A stretch of DNA of 64,000 bases. It comes from Phoma sp. XZ068 (taxonomy: Eukaryota; Ascomycota; Dothideomycetes; Pleosporales; Didymellaceae). The DNA is taken from positions 584,217 to 648,216 of the forward strand of contig RBKR01000027.1 of NCBI GenBank assembly GCA_004835665.1. The letters are read 5' to 3'. The notes beneath the pieces were generated by a model. That model searched no databases. It worked only from the letters and a program-made list of their open reading frames with translations, and was not told the DNA's origin. The translations under genes and the position numbers were made by a program. Every line of letters starts with the position of its first letter. Within the stretch, counting starts at the first letter, position 1. This document shows, piece after piece, positions 41,247-53,427 of the stretch.

Positions 41247-44064
41247 CTATTCTCTTCCTGTCTTAGCTTAGTCTCTTAAGCTTAGTTTATATAATATAGG
41301 TCCCCCCTTATTTAATAGTATATCTTCTTAATAATACCTAAATATCCTACTAAGTTAAGTTTAGCCTATTATTACTACCTATATAAATTTATTAAGTCCT
41401 TTAGAGAGATTATAGTAAAAAAGTGTTTAACCTATAAAAAATATAAGCAGGTATATAAAGTTTATATTTATTCTAGAAAATATAGTAAATATTTAAAGTA
41501 TAGGTAGTATTATAATATTTATATAATATAGTTAGAGTTTAAATATCTAGAGACTAAGAAAGAGAAGCTGCAGGTATAGATAAAAGAAAGTTATAAAGTA
41601 TAAAACAAAGTGCTTAAGGCCTCTAAGAAGGCATTAGAAGAGTTATAGGTTATATATATATATAAAGAGTAGTTATACTAATAAATAGATTTACTTAATT
41701 ATTATATAGAGAAAGTAATTATAGTAGAAGAGTAAAGTATTATTAAGTAGAAGCTAGAAGAAGAAATAATTCTCTTAGAGGGTTCTTTAGATAGACTTAG
41801 CCTAGCCTTATTACCTAGTATATAGAGTATATTTAAGAGGTAGCTAATTAAGGCTTAGGAAGCTAATATAGCGCTTCCTAATTAGTTTTAAATTCCTTTA
41901 ATAGCTGCTAGTAGTTTATAAGGTTTATAGAAAGTTTTTATATATTTTCTAAATTAGGGTATCTTAACTACTTAACTAGGTATTTGTCTTTATATCCTTT
42001 CCTTTAATATTATATTATTTTTTTAACTTTCTACTTAGTTTCTTCTTTAACCTAGTAGTAAAAGTCCTTCTAGATTAGTATATTAGGATCTGCTAGTTCT
42101 AATAGTAATATATAGAATATAAAGTATATTCTAGCATCCTATAGTAGTTTAAGTTAATAGTTTATAGAGCTAATTTGCCTAGAAATAAAAAATAGTCTAA
42201 CCTTAATATAATCTAGTTTTTTTATTAGTCTTTATATTTATAAGTTTTTTATAAGGAGATAGACTTTATCCCTTTTTTTTAGCTAAGGTGCTATTTTTCT
42301 TTTCTAATTAATATAAGAGATTACTTATTACTAAGCTTTATTAATATTTTTAAGTAATTTCTAGTATACTTTCTTTAGTCTTTATACTAAGGTTATTACT
42401 AAATCTATTTAGATATTACTATTAAGAGATCTTATAAAGAGATTTAGATATCTTCTATAATTTATAAAGAATAATATTATACCTATTACTTCTAATAATT
42501 TATTATTATATATAATCTATACTATAAGTAATAGTAAAACCTAGTTATTTTGCTTCTAGTTACTGTATATCCTTAAGTATATTTCTATAGTTTAATTTAT
42601 TCTTTCTATTTGTCTATCTATTTATAGATAGTATATAGTTAATAGCTTTTTCTTAGTACTAATAGCTACTATAAGTATAGTCTAATAGTTTAATATAAAG
42701 AGCTTATCTCTATTACTAATAATTAATTCTAGTATACTATAGTAATAGATAATTCTATCTAGAAACACTTATGCAAGCTACTCTACAGTATAACTATATT
42801 AAAATAGTATTATTTCTACTGCTTTAGTAAACCTATCTACTATAATAAAAATTAAGTTATAGGTATATCCTATAATAGGGTTCTTAGAGATAGATAGTTA
42901 TATAATAAAATCTATTATAATATTTATCTATAGTGCTGTTAGTAGCTCTATTACTTATATTTCTCTATACTTTGTATATATACTATACTTGTTTTATTAA
43001 TAATTAATATAGTTTTTAATAAACTTAGTAACCTTATCCTTTATATAGCTAAACTTATAGTATTATCTAATAAGTTCTATTATTTATATTATACTAGGGT
43101 GTCTATAAAGTAGGTTATTATAATAATAGCTTATAATTTTATTTTCTAATTCCTCTAGTACCTTTATAGGTATATATTATTCTTATTAAACTTATATTAT
43201 ATTATTAAGCTGCTAAGATAGTCCTAGTAACCTATCCTTATTAACTCTAAGTATAGCAAACTAATTAATAGTTTTTTCTCTAGCTAGATTATATTATCTG
43301 CTAAGTGCATTAGCTCTACTATTATCTTTTCCTAGAGTATATAGTATTTTAAACTTATACTATCCTAATAGCTTAGACTAGTATACTTATTATTAGTTAA
43401 GTATTTTAGTAGTAGTAAAGTATACTAGGTTCTTATAGTTAGTGTAAATAGTAAGTTCTAAGTAACCTTCTGTATAAATTCTCTAATATTCTAGGGCTAA
43501 TATAATAGCTAGTAATTCCTTATAATATATATTATATTATTTCTTTAGTCTTAAGAACTTTCTAGAGTAGTAGGTAATTAAGTGCTATTATCTATTTTAT
43601 TCTTATATAGCACAAGCTCCTAATACTAAATCTAAAGTATCTATCTTAATTTAAAGTAGCTTTCTACTCTTAAATATAATTATTATAGGTAGCTTAATAT
43701 AGGACTGTTTAAGTAACTAGAAAGTATTTTCTTATATTTATTCCTACTTAAATAGTATATTCTTCTATATAAGCTTTATAAGTAGTAAGGCCTTAAGTAA
43801 ATAATTCTTAATAAAGTATTAGTTAAAGTTAATAAATTCTAGAAATTCTTAAATTCTCTTAAGAGAGGTAGAAGTTAGCTAATCTTTTATAACCTAAATC
43901 TTTATTTTACTTATCTTAACTTTATATCTCCCTATAATATAGCTAAGAAATTCTATTTCTTCCTTATACTATTTATACTTCTTAGGTTTAAGTTAAAGAT
44001 CTGCCTTTCTAAAGTATTCTAATACTTCTCTAATATAGTAAATATATTCTTCTAGTATTACTAA

Positions 44065-44088
44065 ATATACTAGGATATTATTAAAGTA
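44065..44088 (-). other. Fossil reverse-transcriptase active site
   Basis: On the minus strand this reads YFNNILVY where Gypsy RT has YxDDILVY. Both catalytic Asp codons have become Asn (GAT to AAT), the change expected from G-to-A RIP. Confidence 0.85.
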
Positions 44089-46229
44089 TACTACTACTAT
44101 AATATCTAAGTACACTCTTAATATATTATTAATAAGGGCCTAATATATAGCTAGTATATTAGTAAGCCTAAATAGTATTACTAAGTACTTAAAATAACTA
44201 TAGTATATTCTAAATATAGTCTTCTATTCTTTACCTTCTTTTATATATATAAGGTTATATACTCTATATAAGTTAAGTATAGTAAAGTATTATACTCTAG
44301 ATAACTAATTCTATAGTTCTTTAATATTTAGTAATAGGTACTAATTCTTAATTATAATATTATTAAGTTTCTAGTAGTTAATATATATTTATAATTTACT
44401 ATCTTTCTTTAGTATAAAAAGAACTAGAAATCCTACTAGTAATTCTAATTCTTATATAAATCCCTTTTTAAGGTTTTTATTAATATATACCTTAAGTATA
44501 CTAAGTTCTTTCTTAGATATTCTATATATAGGCCTAAAAGGCAGTTTCTTTCCCTTCTAGAGCTTAATCTTATAATTCTAGAGTTTATACTATAGTAATA
44601 CTTTTATAGTCTTCTTATTATAGAAGAGTTCTATATAACTCTTATATTTATCTAGAATATTAGAAGGTGCACTATCCTTTTTCTTAACTATTACTTTATA
44701 ACTAGTAGGGTATTCTATATCTATACAGTTAACTACTCTATCTTAGCACGTCTTATATATTAAAGAGATATTATTAATTTTCTTCTTATCTACTAGTTAT
44801 ATTATAAACTATATAGGCTATAATATAGTAGTACTATATCTATATTAACTTAATAAAAGCTATTAATTCTTCTAATTAATATCTAGATTATACTTTCTTA
44901 ACTATAGAAGTCCTAATATAATATTATAAGTAGCTATTCTAAAAGTATCTAGAGTTATTTCCTTATAGTATCTATAGATCTAGAAGGGTACTATAGTTAC
45001 TTTATATATAATCTTAGATTTCTTAGGTATTAGTTCTCTATTAGCTAATCTAAGTAGGTAAAGTATTATCTTCTAAGTAGGGTATAGTCTAGCTAGCTAT
45101 ACTACTTATAAAGAGATATAATTAGACTATACTTTAGAGTCTAAGAGTACCTTTATCTATCTTCTATTTACTTTAATAGGTAACTTAATTAGTTAGTAAT
45201 TACTTTTAATACTATTAATAAATTAATCTCTAGCACCTACTAGTACTACTCTAAAAAAGAATTCTTTTACCTAAAGCTATTACTTTACTTCTTTTCTTTA
45301 TAGGTCTTATAGTAGAGATTAAGGTAGGTCTACTAATACTAATTAAAGTATTACTTATTTACTACTAGTCTCTGTTGTCTATACTTAGACTTGTTCTAGC
45401 TAGGAAAGTATTAGTTATTATATTTATCTATTAAGTATAGTATATAGTAGTCTTCTTTATAATCTTCTTATTATAGTTTATATAGATATCTCTTTAGAAA
45501 CTATCCTAAATTAAGCTTCTCTAAATAATATATCTAGTATCTATTATAGTAGTATACTGTCTATAATAGTACTCTATAGTATAGGTTTCTTAGGTCTAGG
45601 CTATAATTAGGTTCTAGGTAATTATTATCCTAGTTCTAATATACTTCTAGTTAATAATATTATTAGTATTCCTTATATAACTTATTATACTAATTTTCTT
45701 TATTATTATCTACCTTAATAGAGAGGATAATTAGGTTCTAGTATAAATTAGTATAGGCTTTATTATTAGCTCTCTTAGCTTTATATTACTTATATTCTTA
45801 ATAATATATATTATATTGTGCTCTATATTATACTATAGTAGAATATACTAGCTTATTCTAATCTTTATTATCCTCTAGGTATTATCTAGGTAGTTATAGT
45901 ATATTATTCTTAGTATTAGGTGTCTAGGTTACTCTAGGCCTATAGTATAAGGTTATAGCTATACTAGAAGCTCTTAGAAGTTTAAAATATTTCTCCCTTA
46001 ATATCTATATAATTATAGTTTTATAGCTATAAGGGTATTTATATACCTATAACCTCTTAGGTGCTAGTTTATATATAATCTCTAGTTTAATATCCTTATT
46101 ATATCTTAACTCTAGGTCCTCTATAAGTTGTCTAATTCTATTAGTAAGAATCTCCTATTTATTACTAGTATTCTTACTATCTAGCCTACTAGCTAATATA
46201 TTAATCTATTAGAATACTTTATTCTAGTA

Positions 46230-46271
46230 ATAGTTTCTAGTAAAGTAGCCTAGTTTACTATAGTTATAATA
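46230..46271 (-). other. Fossil gag CCHC zinc knuckle
   Basis: Reads YYNYSKLGYFTRNY. Restoring the spacing Cx2Cx4Hx4C requires only G-to-A (Cys to Tyr three times, Gly to Ser, Ala to Thr, Asp to Asn) and C-to-T (His to Tyr) changes. Confidence 0.75.
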
Positions 46272-47173
46272 GGTATTACCCTTATTACCCTTATTATTAT
46301 TATATTCCTTCTTTTTATTCTATTATAGTTTTATAGTTATTAGTCTCTTATTTATATTAAATAGGTCTATTATCTTAGGTCTATAGTACCTACTCTAAGT
46401 ATTACTATAAATATAGTAACCTATATTAGGTTAGTAGTTATTTCTATAGTTACTATAATAAGTATAGTTATTCTATTAGTTATATTAAGGTTAAGATAGC
46501 TAGCCTATAGCTTAAGTATATAGATTATTATATAGCTCTTATTAGAGCTTATATAGTTTAATATTAAGGTTAATTACTATATTAATAAGGTTATTTAAGG
46601 TTTCTATACTTATACTAGTATATATTAGTTCTTTCTTTATCTTAGGCTTAAGTCCTTAATAAAATATTATAGTTAATATAGTATTATTCTAGTCTATATT
46701 AGCTATAATTTACTAGAACTTAGTAGTATAATTAGTAGTAGATTAGGTCTAATAAATATATTAGATATTATATCTAGTAATAGTAGGTTTATTTAAGACT
46801 CTAAAGATTAGGTAGATCTTATCCTTAAAGGTATTAAAGTTTTTTATCTATATATTAACCTTATTAGGAGTGTTATTCTTGCTATAGAGTTAAATAAAAG
46901 GTTTAATCTAAGTAAATACTTTTCTATATATATAGCTTACTACTAAGATAACTCTCTTCTTAGCCTCTACCTTGTCTCCTTAGAATATAAAGAACAGGTC
47001 CTATTATATTAACTAGTTATCTAGCTTACTATAGTCTCCCTTATAGAGATTAGGTTACTTAATATTAATAGTATTAGTAGTAATAGTTCTCTCTATTATA
47101 TTAATATTAGAGTATAAGCTAGTAGAAGTAACTCTAGTTTCTAAAGTAGTACTTATCTTAAAAGTATTTAAAA

Positions 47174-47670
47174 TATTAAGGTTATAAACTAAGTAAAGCT
47201 TATAAATACTTCTAAAGTTAGTTCTCTAAGATAAGTACTAGTATAGAAGGGGGTTAGTATAGATACCTAGTAAAATACTATAATAACTATAAGGTTAATA
47301 ATAAGTAGTATAGATAGTTAATCTATCTAGCTTAAAAGTTAGGTTAAGTTCTAATAATAAAGTTAATTAATAAGGTTAATTATAATACTATAAGAGTAGT
47401 GTTCCTAATTACTATATACTAAGGAGATATATATAGTGCTTAGTATTATAATAGCTACTAATTATACTAATTATTAATTATACTAATTACTAATTATACT
47501 AATTATACTAAGACTAATTATAACATATAACTTTATATTATTACCTAAGTAGTAACTAATAACACTTATTATTTATACTTACTTATAATACTTTTTCCTA
47601 TATAGTTTAACTATGCTATACTTAGCCTATAATTATTAACCTTTATTTAGTATTCTCTAGGATTATAATA
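47174..47670 (-). repeat. 5' LTR of the Gypsy element
   Basis: 497 bp, a few percent different from the left LTR, mainly by transitions. It is followed by target duplication GCTTA. Confidence 0.88.
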
Positions 47671-47675
47671 GCTTA

Positions 47676-49387
47676 GAGGAGCCTCTGCCTTTATATATTA
47701 TATTTCCTATATATACTATCTCTTCTTATCTTTTAATTTAGACTATTAACTCTTAATTAAAATCTACTTAACTATATTACTCTCTATAATAGCTAAGTAA
47801 AGATAGCTTAAAGATTAAGTAGGGCGCTATATATCTATAATTAAAATACAAGCTAGGTTTTCTTCTAGTACTACTAAAGTATATTATTAATAGTTAGAGG
47901 CTTTATCTATAGAAATCTTATATTAACCTTAGGCAGAATAGCTATTATAGTTAAGTTAAGACTTTATACCTTAAAGATTACTATTACTACCTAAAAAACC
48001 TCTTTAGGTATATCTATATAGATTAGAACCTAGTATAGAAGCTTAGTAATTTTAGACCTCTTTAGCTTCTTAACTTTGTTATAAATAACCTTAAACTTAG
48101 ATCCTAAGCTAATATTAATAAGGTTATAAGCCTCTTTAAGGTAGATTAGATATACCTATTATAATCTTAGCTAGTATAATAAATTTATTCTATATAACTA
48201 TATTACTAGCTATTTAGCTTTTTAGCAGCTACTCTTTAAAGTTAAGTAAGGTAATAAGAAATCAAGCTATATTAAAAGAGTATATAAAAGTAATAGAGCT
48301 GTTACTATTGCTAGGGAGGGTAGCTATTTTATTCTCTATATTAATTACTATAGAATATAGTTAAAGGTAAGACTTTACCTAGCCTATTATAAAGTAATCT
48401 AAAAAAAAGCTATTTAAGACAAGTATCTATACTAAATTAGTTTTCTTTAACTTATTAATTATATTAAAGTATACTTTAAATATAAGGTTACTCTTTACTC
48501 TATATATAAGTTAGCAGCTCTTATCTACCTTAAGTTAGCTTAACTTACTCTTCTAGGTAAGCTATAGTAAAGATACTAGGTATAAAATATTTTATTTCTA
48601 AAGATTTAGTAGAGGCCTTAATAAGATTAAGCTAGAAGTTACTAGTGCTTTTCTTATAGGTATTAAGAGCGCAAATTATAGTATATATCTTATTCTCTTT
48701 AAGCGTATGCTTTAAGTTGTCTATATCTTTATAATTAGTAATAATTATAGGTATACTAAGTATATTCTAAGCTAACTATATTACCTTATTAGCTAAATAA
48801 AGAAAAATATTATTTATAATAGTAAAGTAATCTTACCTTCTAAGTTAGGACTATAGCTTAATATTAGAGATAGTCTTTAATAACTTTAAAAATAGTTTAA
48901 CTAATATTACTATTACTACTAGTAATTATAATATTTACTATCTTGCTTCTCTTAAAGGCTAAAAGAAGTGCTTAATCTTCTATCCTTATATAGACTTTAG
49001 TGTATAGATATCTATACTAGGATCTATACACTCTAATACTAAGGCTTTTTAGCTAAGTAGTTACCTACCTATATTTAGATAAAATAAAAATTCTATTAAT
49101 CTTCTTATAAGCTTAGATAGAAGAAAGAGCCTAGGTACTTAATAGCTACTACCTTTTTACCTAATATACCCTATAGGCAAAAGAATTAATAGGTAAGAGA
49201 ATTACTTTTACTAAGCCTCTACTAAACCTTACTCTATTAGAGCCTAAAATAACCTTATCTAGTACTATATAGTATAGTATACTATATAATATTATATAGA
49301 GACTACTTCTACCTATTTTTTATATATTTATATATACTTTATTTAATTATACTATCTATATAATAGGCTAGGCTTTTACTTAAGTAC
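47676..49387. repeat. AT-rich degenerate DNA between LTR copies
   Basis: 1.7 kb with stops in all frames. It probably contains another decayed transposon (a less degenerate stretch lies at 48230-48340), but I cannot name its family. Confidence 0.5.
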
Positions 49388-50530
49388 TATTAAAATTATA
49401 AACTAAGTAAACTTTATAAATACTTCTAAGATTAGTTCTCTATAATAAGTAGTAGTATAAAGGAGGCTAGTATAGATACCTAGTAAAATACTATAATAAC
49501 TATAGGTTAATAATAAGTAGTATAGTATAGACTATCTAGCTTAAGAGTTAGTTAAGTTTTAATAATAAGATTAATTAATAAAGTTAAATATAATACTATA
49601 AAGGTAGTATTTCTACTTACTATATATAAAAAAGAGATATATAGTACTTAGTATTATAGTAGTTACTAATTATACTAATTATTAATTATACTAATTATAC
49701 TAAGACTAATTATACTATATAACCTTATATTAGTATTTATAAGTAGTAGTTAATAATACTTATTATTTATACTTACTTATAATACCTTCTCTTATATAGG
49801 TTAACTATACTATACTTAGCTTATAATTATTAACTTTTATTTAGTATTTTCTAGAATTATAATACTATTTTTTTTTCTTTTAGCTTAGTTTTTTAAGTTT
49901 AGTTTATATAATATAGACTCTACTTTATTTAATAGTAAGTACTTTTAATAATACTTAAATATCTTACTATATAAAGTTTAATATATTATTACTATCTATA
50001 TAAATTTATTAAGTCTTTTAAAGAAATTATAGTAAAGAAGTATTTAACCTATAAAAAGTATAAGTAAGTATATAAGGTTTATATTTTTTCTAAAAAGTAT
50101 AGTAAGTATTTAAAGTATAGATAGTATTATAATATTTATATAATATAGTTAAAGCTTAAATATCTAGAAAGTAAGAAAAAGAAGCTATAAGTATTAATAA
50201 AAAAAATTATAAAGTATAAAATAAAGTACTTAAGGCCTTTAAGAAGGTATTATAGAAGTTATAAGTTATATATATATATATATAAAAAGTAGTTATATTA
50301 ATAAATAAATCTATTAGATTATTATATAAAAAAGTAATTATAGTAAAAGAGTAAAGTATTACTAAATAAAAGCTAGAAGAAGAGATAGTTTTCTTAAAAG
50401 TTTTTTTAAATAAGTTTAGCTTATTCTTATTATCTAGTACCTAGAGTACTTTTATATAGTAGCTAATTAAGGCTTAGAAAGCTAATATAGTACTTTCTAA
50501 CTAGTTTTAAATTTCTTTAATAGCTACTAT
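49388..50530 (-). mobile_element. Truncated second copy of the same LTR element
   Basis: 49388-49864 matches the LTR (477 bp) and 49865-50530 matches the internal region 41247-41920, in the same order. The copy stops there, so it is the 3' end of an element cut by deletion or later insertion. It is more diverged than the two LTRs of the complete element are from each other. Confidence 0.8.
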
Positions 50531-50759
50531 TAGAATCTTAGAGAAGATATAGTATAATAAAGTTATAGTTATAGATTAGTAGTATAGGGCTAAAAAGGCT
50601 ATATAATATCTTATAATTCTATAAGAATAAACTATACTAAGAGTATAAGATAGTATAAGATACTATATATATATTCTATAGAAAACTATAAACTACTTAT
50701 AGAAACTATAGAGCTCTCTATAGAACTTTATAGAATAGTATAAAAAATATAAGATACTC

Positions 50760-51190
50760 TTTAGTATATAGTATATAGGAATACTACCTTTATAGTATTA
50801 TATTTAACCTTATTAATTAACTCTATTACTAGAACTTAATTTAACTTTTAAGCTAGGTAGATTAACTATCTATACTACTTATTATTAACTCTATAGTTAT
50901 TATAGTGTTTTACTAGGCATCTATACTAATTTTTTCTATACTAGTACTTATTCTAGAGAACTAACCTTAAAAGTATTTATAAGCTTTACTTAGTTTATAA
51001 CCTTAATAGATACTAGTATAGAAGAGTTAATATAAAAGCCTAGTAAAATACTATAATAACTATAGCTTAATAATAAGTAGTATAGAGTAGACTATCTAGC
51101 TTAAGAGTTAGTTAAGATCTAATAATAAAATTAATTAATAAGATTAAATATAATACTATAAGAGTAGTATTCTTAATTACTATATACTAT
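50760..51190. repeat. Inverted and direct LTR fragments of the same family
   Basis: 50780-51005 matches the LTR in inverted orientation, and 51006-51190 matches its middle part in direct orientation, head to head. This is a nested or rearranged scrap at the right edge of the AT-rich block. Confidence 0.7.
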
Positions 51191-51527
51191 AATAATTATA
51201 GTAGCTTACTAAGCTTAATATAAGCTATATAAGCCTTTATATATAGTCTACCTAGCTTACCTATTAAGAGGTAAGCTTATTATATAACCTATAATAAAAC
51301 TATACTACAACTATACTATATAGGAAGCCCTGTGTAATTATTACATTAAAGCTGTTAGCACTTAAGGCTGTTAGTATTCTAGTTGGCTAGTTATAAGTAG
51401 ATTGTAATAGGCCCGTCTGCCTCTAAGAAAAAATATGTACAACAGAATAGAGTATAAGAAGAAGACAGGTCCCCCCCAGCCTTCCCTGGTTGTCTAGTCA
51501 TGGAAGAACAGACAACCAAGCAAGCGC
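51191..51527. other. Border of the AT-rich block and 3' flank of the pectate lyase
   Basis: AT-rich to about 51390, then normal composition. No gene. Confidence 0.4.
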
Positions 51528-52458
51528 TTAGCAGGCACCGTCCTTCTTGCCAGGGCCGTTGTAGTTCTGGCATGGCGTCTTGGCATCTGTGCACACGTTC
51601 TTCAGAGTCGCCTTGTCGCCGTTGGACTTGGTGATGCCGGCAACCTCGCCTCCCTTCCTCGCGGTAACGCCTTCGATGTAGACCTCGCGGGCGCACTTGC
51701 CGCACTGTGGTTGGACTGTTAGCACATGATGGCGAGGATAATGGTGTAGTGTGTGAGAATAGTGGCGAGCTGAGATGGAGGGATGTGGGAGTGCGGGGGA
51801 TAGGAGATTGGGTGGGTGGGTACTTACAGTTCCGCAAGAGCGGTACACCTTGCCGTAGTTCTCGGCGTAGAAGTTGAAGATCTGCACACGACGGGGTTAG
51901 AGATGCACGCGTGAAGATGCTCGGGCTCCAAGACTCACCTCGACCTTTCCGCATCCGTTGTGCTGGATGACCTTGTCGGAAGCGTGGTAGGCGCCTCCAC
52001 CGATGATCCTGGTCACATCGCCAGCGCGGTCGTCTTTCTTGAGGATTGTCAGCTCTCACCCTTCAATTTACAGATTGCAGCAACATATGGCTTACGATGG
52101 AGATGGCGTCCTCACAGACATCCTCAAACCACACAAACTCGATGTTGCAGCCTCCACCCTTGCAGTACACGCCCTCTCCGGCTGTTTTGCCAATAATGGC
52201 GTTACGGAGCGTTCCGCCGCGCTCAACAACGAAGGCTGTATCCTTTTCACCGCCTTCACCCTGACCGTTGCAAGTGCTGGGGCTGCGGTCGTACTTTGCC
52301 CATCCAGCGTCGAAGACCTGGCCGGCCTTGATATAGATGGGGGCAGAAATCTTCTTGGTGGATGTGGCCTTGGGGAGGCCTCCAGTGTAGGCGCCACAGG
52401 CCAAAGCACCGGGAAGAGCACCCAGCAGGGCGAGGACGGCAGTTGTGTTGATGAGCAT
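51528..52458 (-). CDS. Pectate lyase, polysaccharide lyase family 3, secreted
   Basis: complement(join(51528..51704, 51828..51881, 51939..52037, 52096..52458)), 230 aa, three introns (123, 57, 57 bp) all in phase 0. A signal peptide (MLINTTAVLALLGALPGALA) precedes the mature protein. PL3 hallmarks: GGTLRNAIIGKTAGEGVYCK, FEDVCEDAISI, RIIGGGAYHASDKVIQHNG, FNFYAENYGKVYRSCGTC and the C-terminal Cys-rich end (NVCTDAKTPCQNY...GAC). It cleaves de-esterified pectin by Ca-dependent beta-elimination outside the cell. This is typical of plant-associated fungi. The length is normal for the family (about 230-260 aa). It lies directly on the edge of RIP-rich DNA but shows no RIP-type stops. Confidence 0.93.
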
Positions 52459-53427
52459 GGTAAGTGGCAAACAAGGGGTTGAAGACTTTCAGATGCGAGG
52501 ACAGTGAAGCAAATACTGTGTTGTGACTTGAGTTGGGCGGCCATCCATCTTGTTTATATAGAGCCAACACTAAGAAAGGAAGATAACGATTTATGTGCTG
52601 ATGGTGCGCAGATGTCTCCTAGCAGCTTCCGTGAGGCTTGACAGGCCCCCAGTTTCTCGAAATTGTCTTCATCTATTCCCATTGGCATGCGAGTCGCGTG
52701 TAGGGCTAAGGCTTGGCTGAAACGGCAGCCAAGCCGGTGAAGTGGTGGATGTAGTTATCAAAACGTCTTTATCAATATAATTCTCCTTGTCATGGAGTTT
52801 TTCCAAGTCCTGATTTAGTATTTCCACGAAACATGGGTCCTCAGCGTATAGTCAAAGCCGACTTTGGTCGCAGAAGGAAGACTGTCGTTCGTGGATTCAG
52901 CTCGCTCGAGGGGCTCACCAATGGTTCTAGGAGCAGCTTAGCATTGTACGTTGGATCGCGAGTACTTGTTTGCGATTGAAGTATCCTCAAGATAGATAGA
53001 GGTAGCTGCATAGGTAGTGATGTGGGCAGAATAATTACCAACAAATTCTAACCCAGATGGGTAGGCCAACCATTCCAATGGTTGATTTAGGGGTACGGAT
53101 TTGTTAGGGACCAGGGCTACAGATTTGCCGCGGATATCTTATCATGGGTACGGTTGGTTTTTCTCCCAACTACGGTCGTTCTGCAACAACAGATTGGATC
53201 TGCTTCAAACTTGGACATATGTTTTGCGACAATAACCCGCATTACCTGTGCAAGTTGTAGCGAAATCGGCTTTGTAAATCATGGGGGTAGGGTTTAATGT
53301 TGTGGTTAGGGTTGCGCTAGCGCGCGGACAACAACTGCATCAACACAGCAGAACATCAACACTGTAAACACCAACGCAAGAAAGTAACACACTAAATGCA
53401 CAGCACAGAGCAATTGATTACAGCACA
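52459..53427. other. Intergenic, no gene seen
   Basis: Upstream of the pectate lyase. No ORF with family features; a GC-rich 53280-53340 segment precedes the 3' end of the subtelomeric gene. Confidence 0.4.

Larger units (their letters stand above)
40750..47670 (-). mobile_element. Ty3/Gypsy LTR retrotransposon, complete but RIP-inactivated
   Basis: 6921 bp bounded by two 497-bp direct LTRs (40750-41246 and 47174-47670) and a perfect 5-bp target duplication GCTTA (40745-40749 and 47671-47675). The coding direction is minus: a gag-like zinc knuckle at 46230-46271, a reverse transcriptase active-site box at 44065-44088, an integrase-like zinc-binding remnant near 42985-43030 and core near 42891-42930. 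This RT-before-integrase order is Gypsy type. A purine-rich polypurine tract (minus strand AGGAAGAGAATAG) abuts the 3' LTR at 41247-41262. LTR ends read TA...TA rather than TG...CA, as RIP on both strands would produce. Dozens of stops remain in every frame. Confidence 0.9.

Noticed and set aside
38880..51300. CRISPR-like or regular spaced repeats in the AT-rich block
   Set aside because: The repeats are LTR copies and short AT-rich tandem steps (TAATTATACTAATTA). There is no constant repeat/spacer length, and a fungal nucleus is not expected to carry CRISPR arrays.
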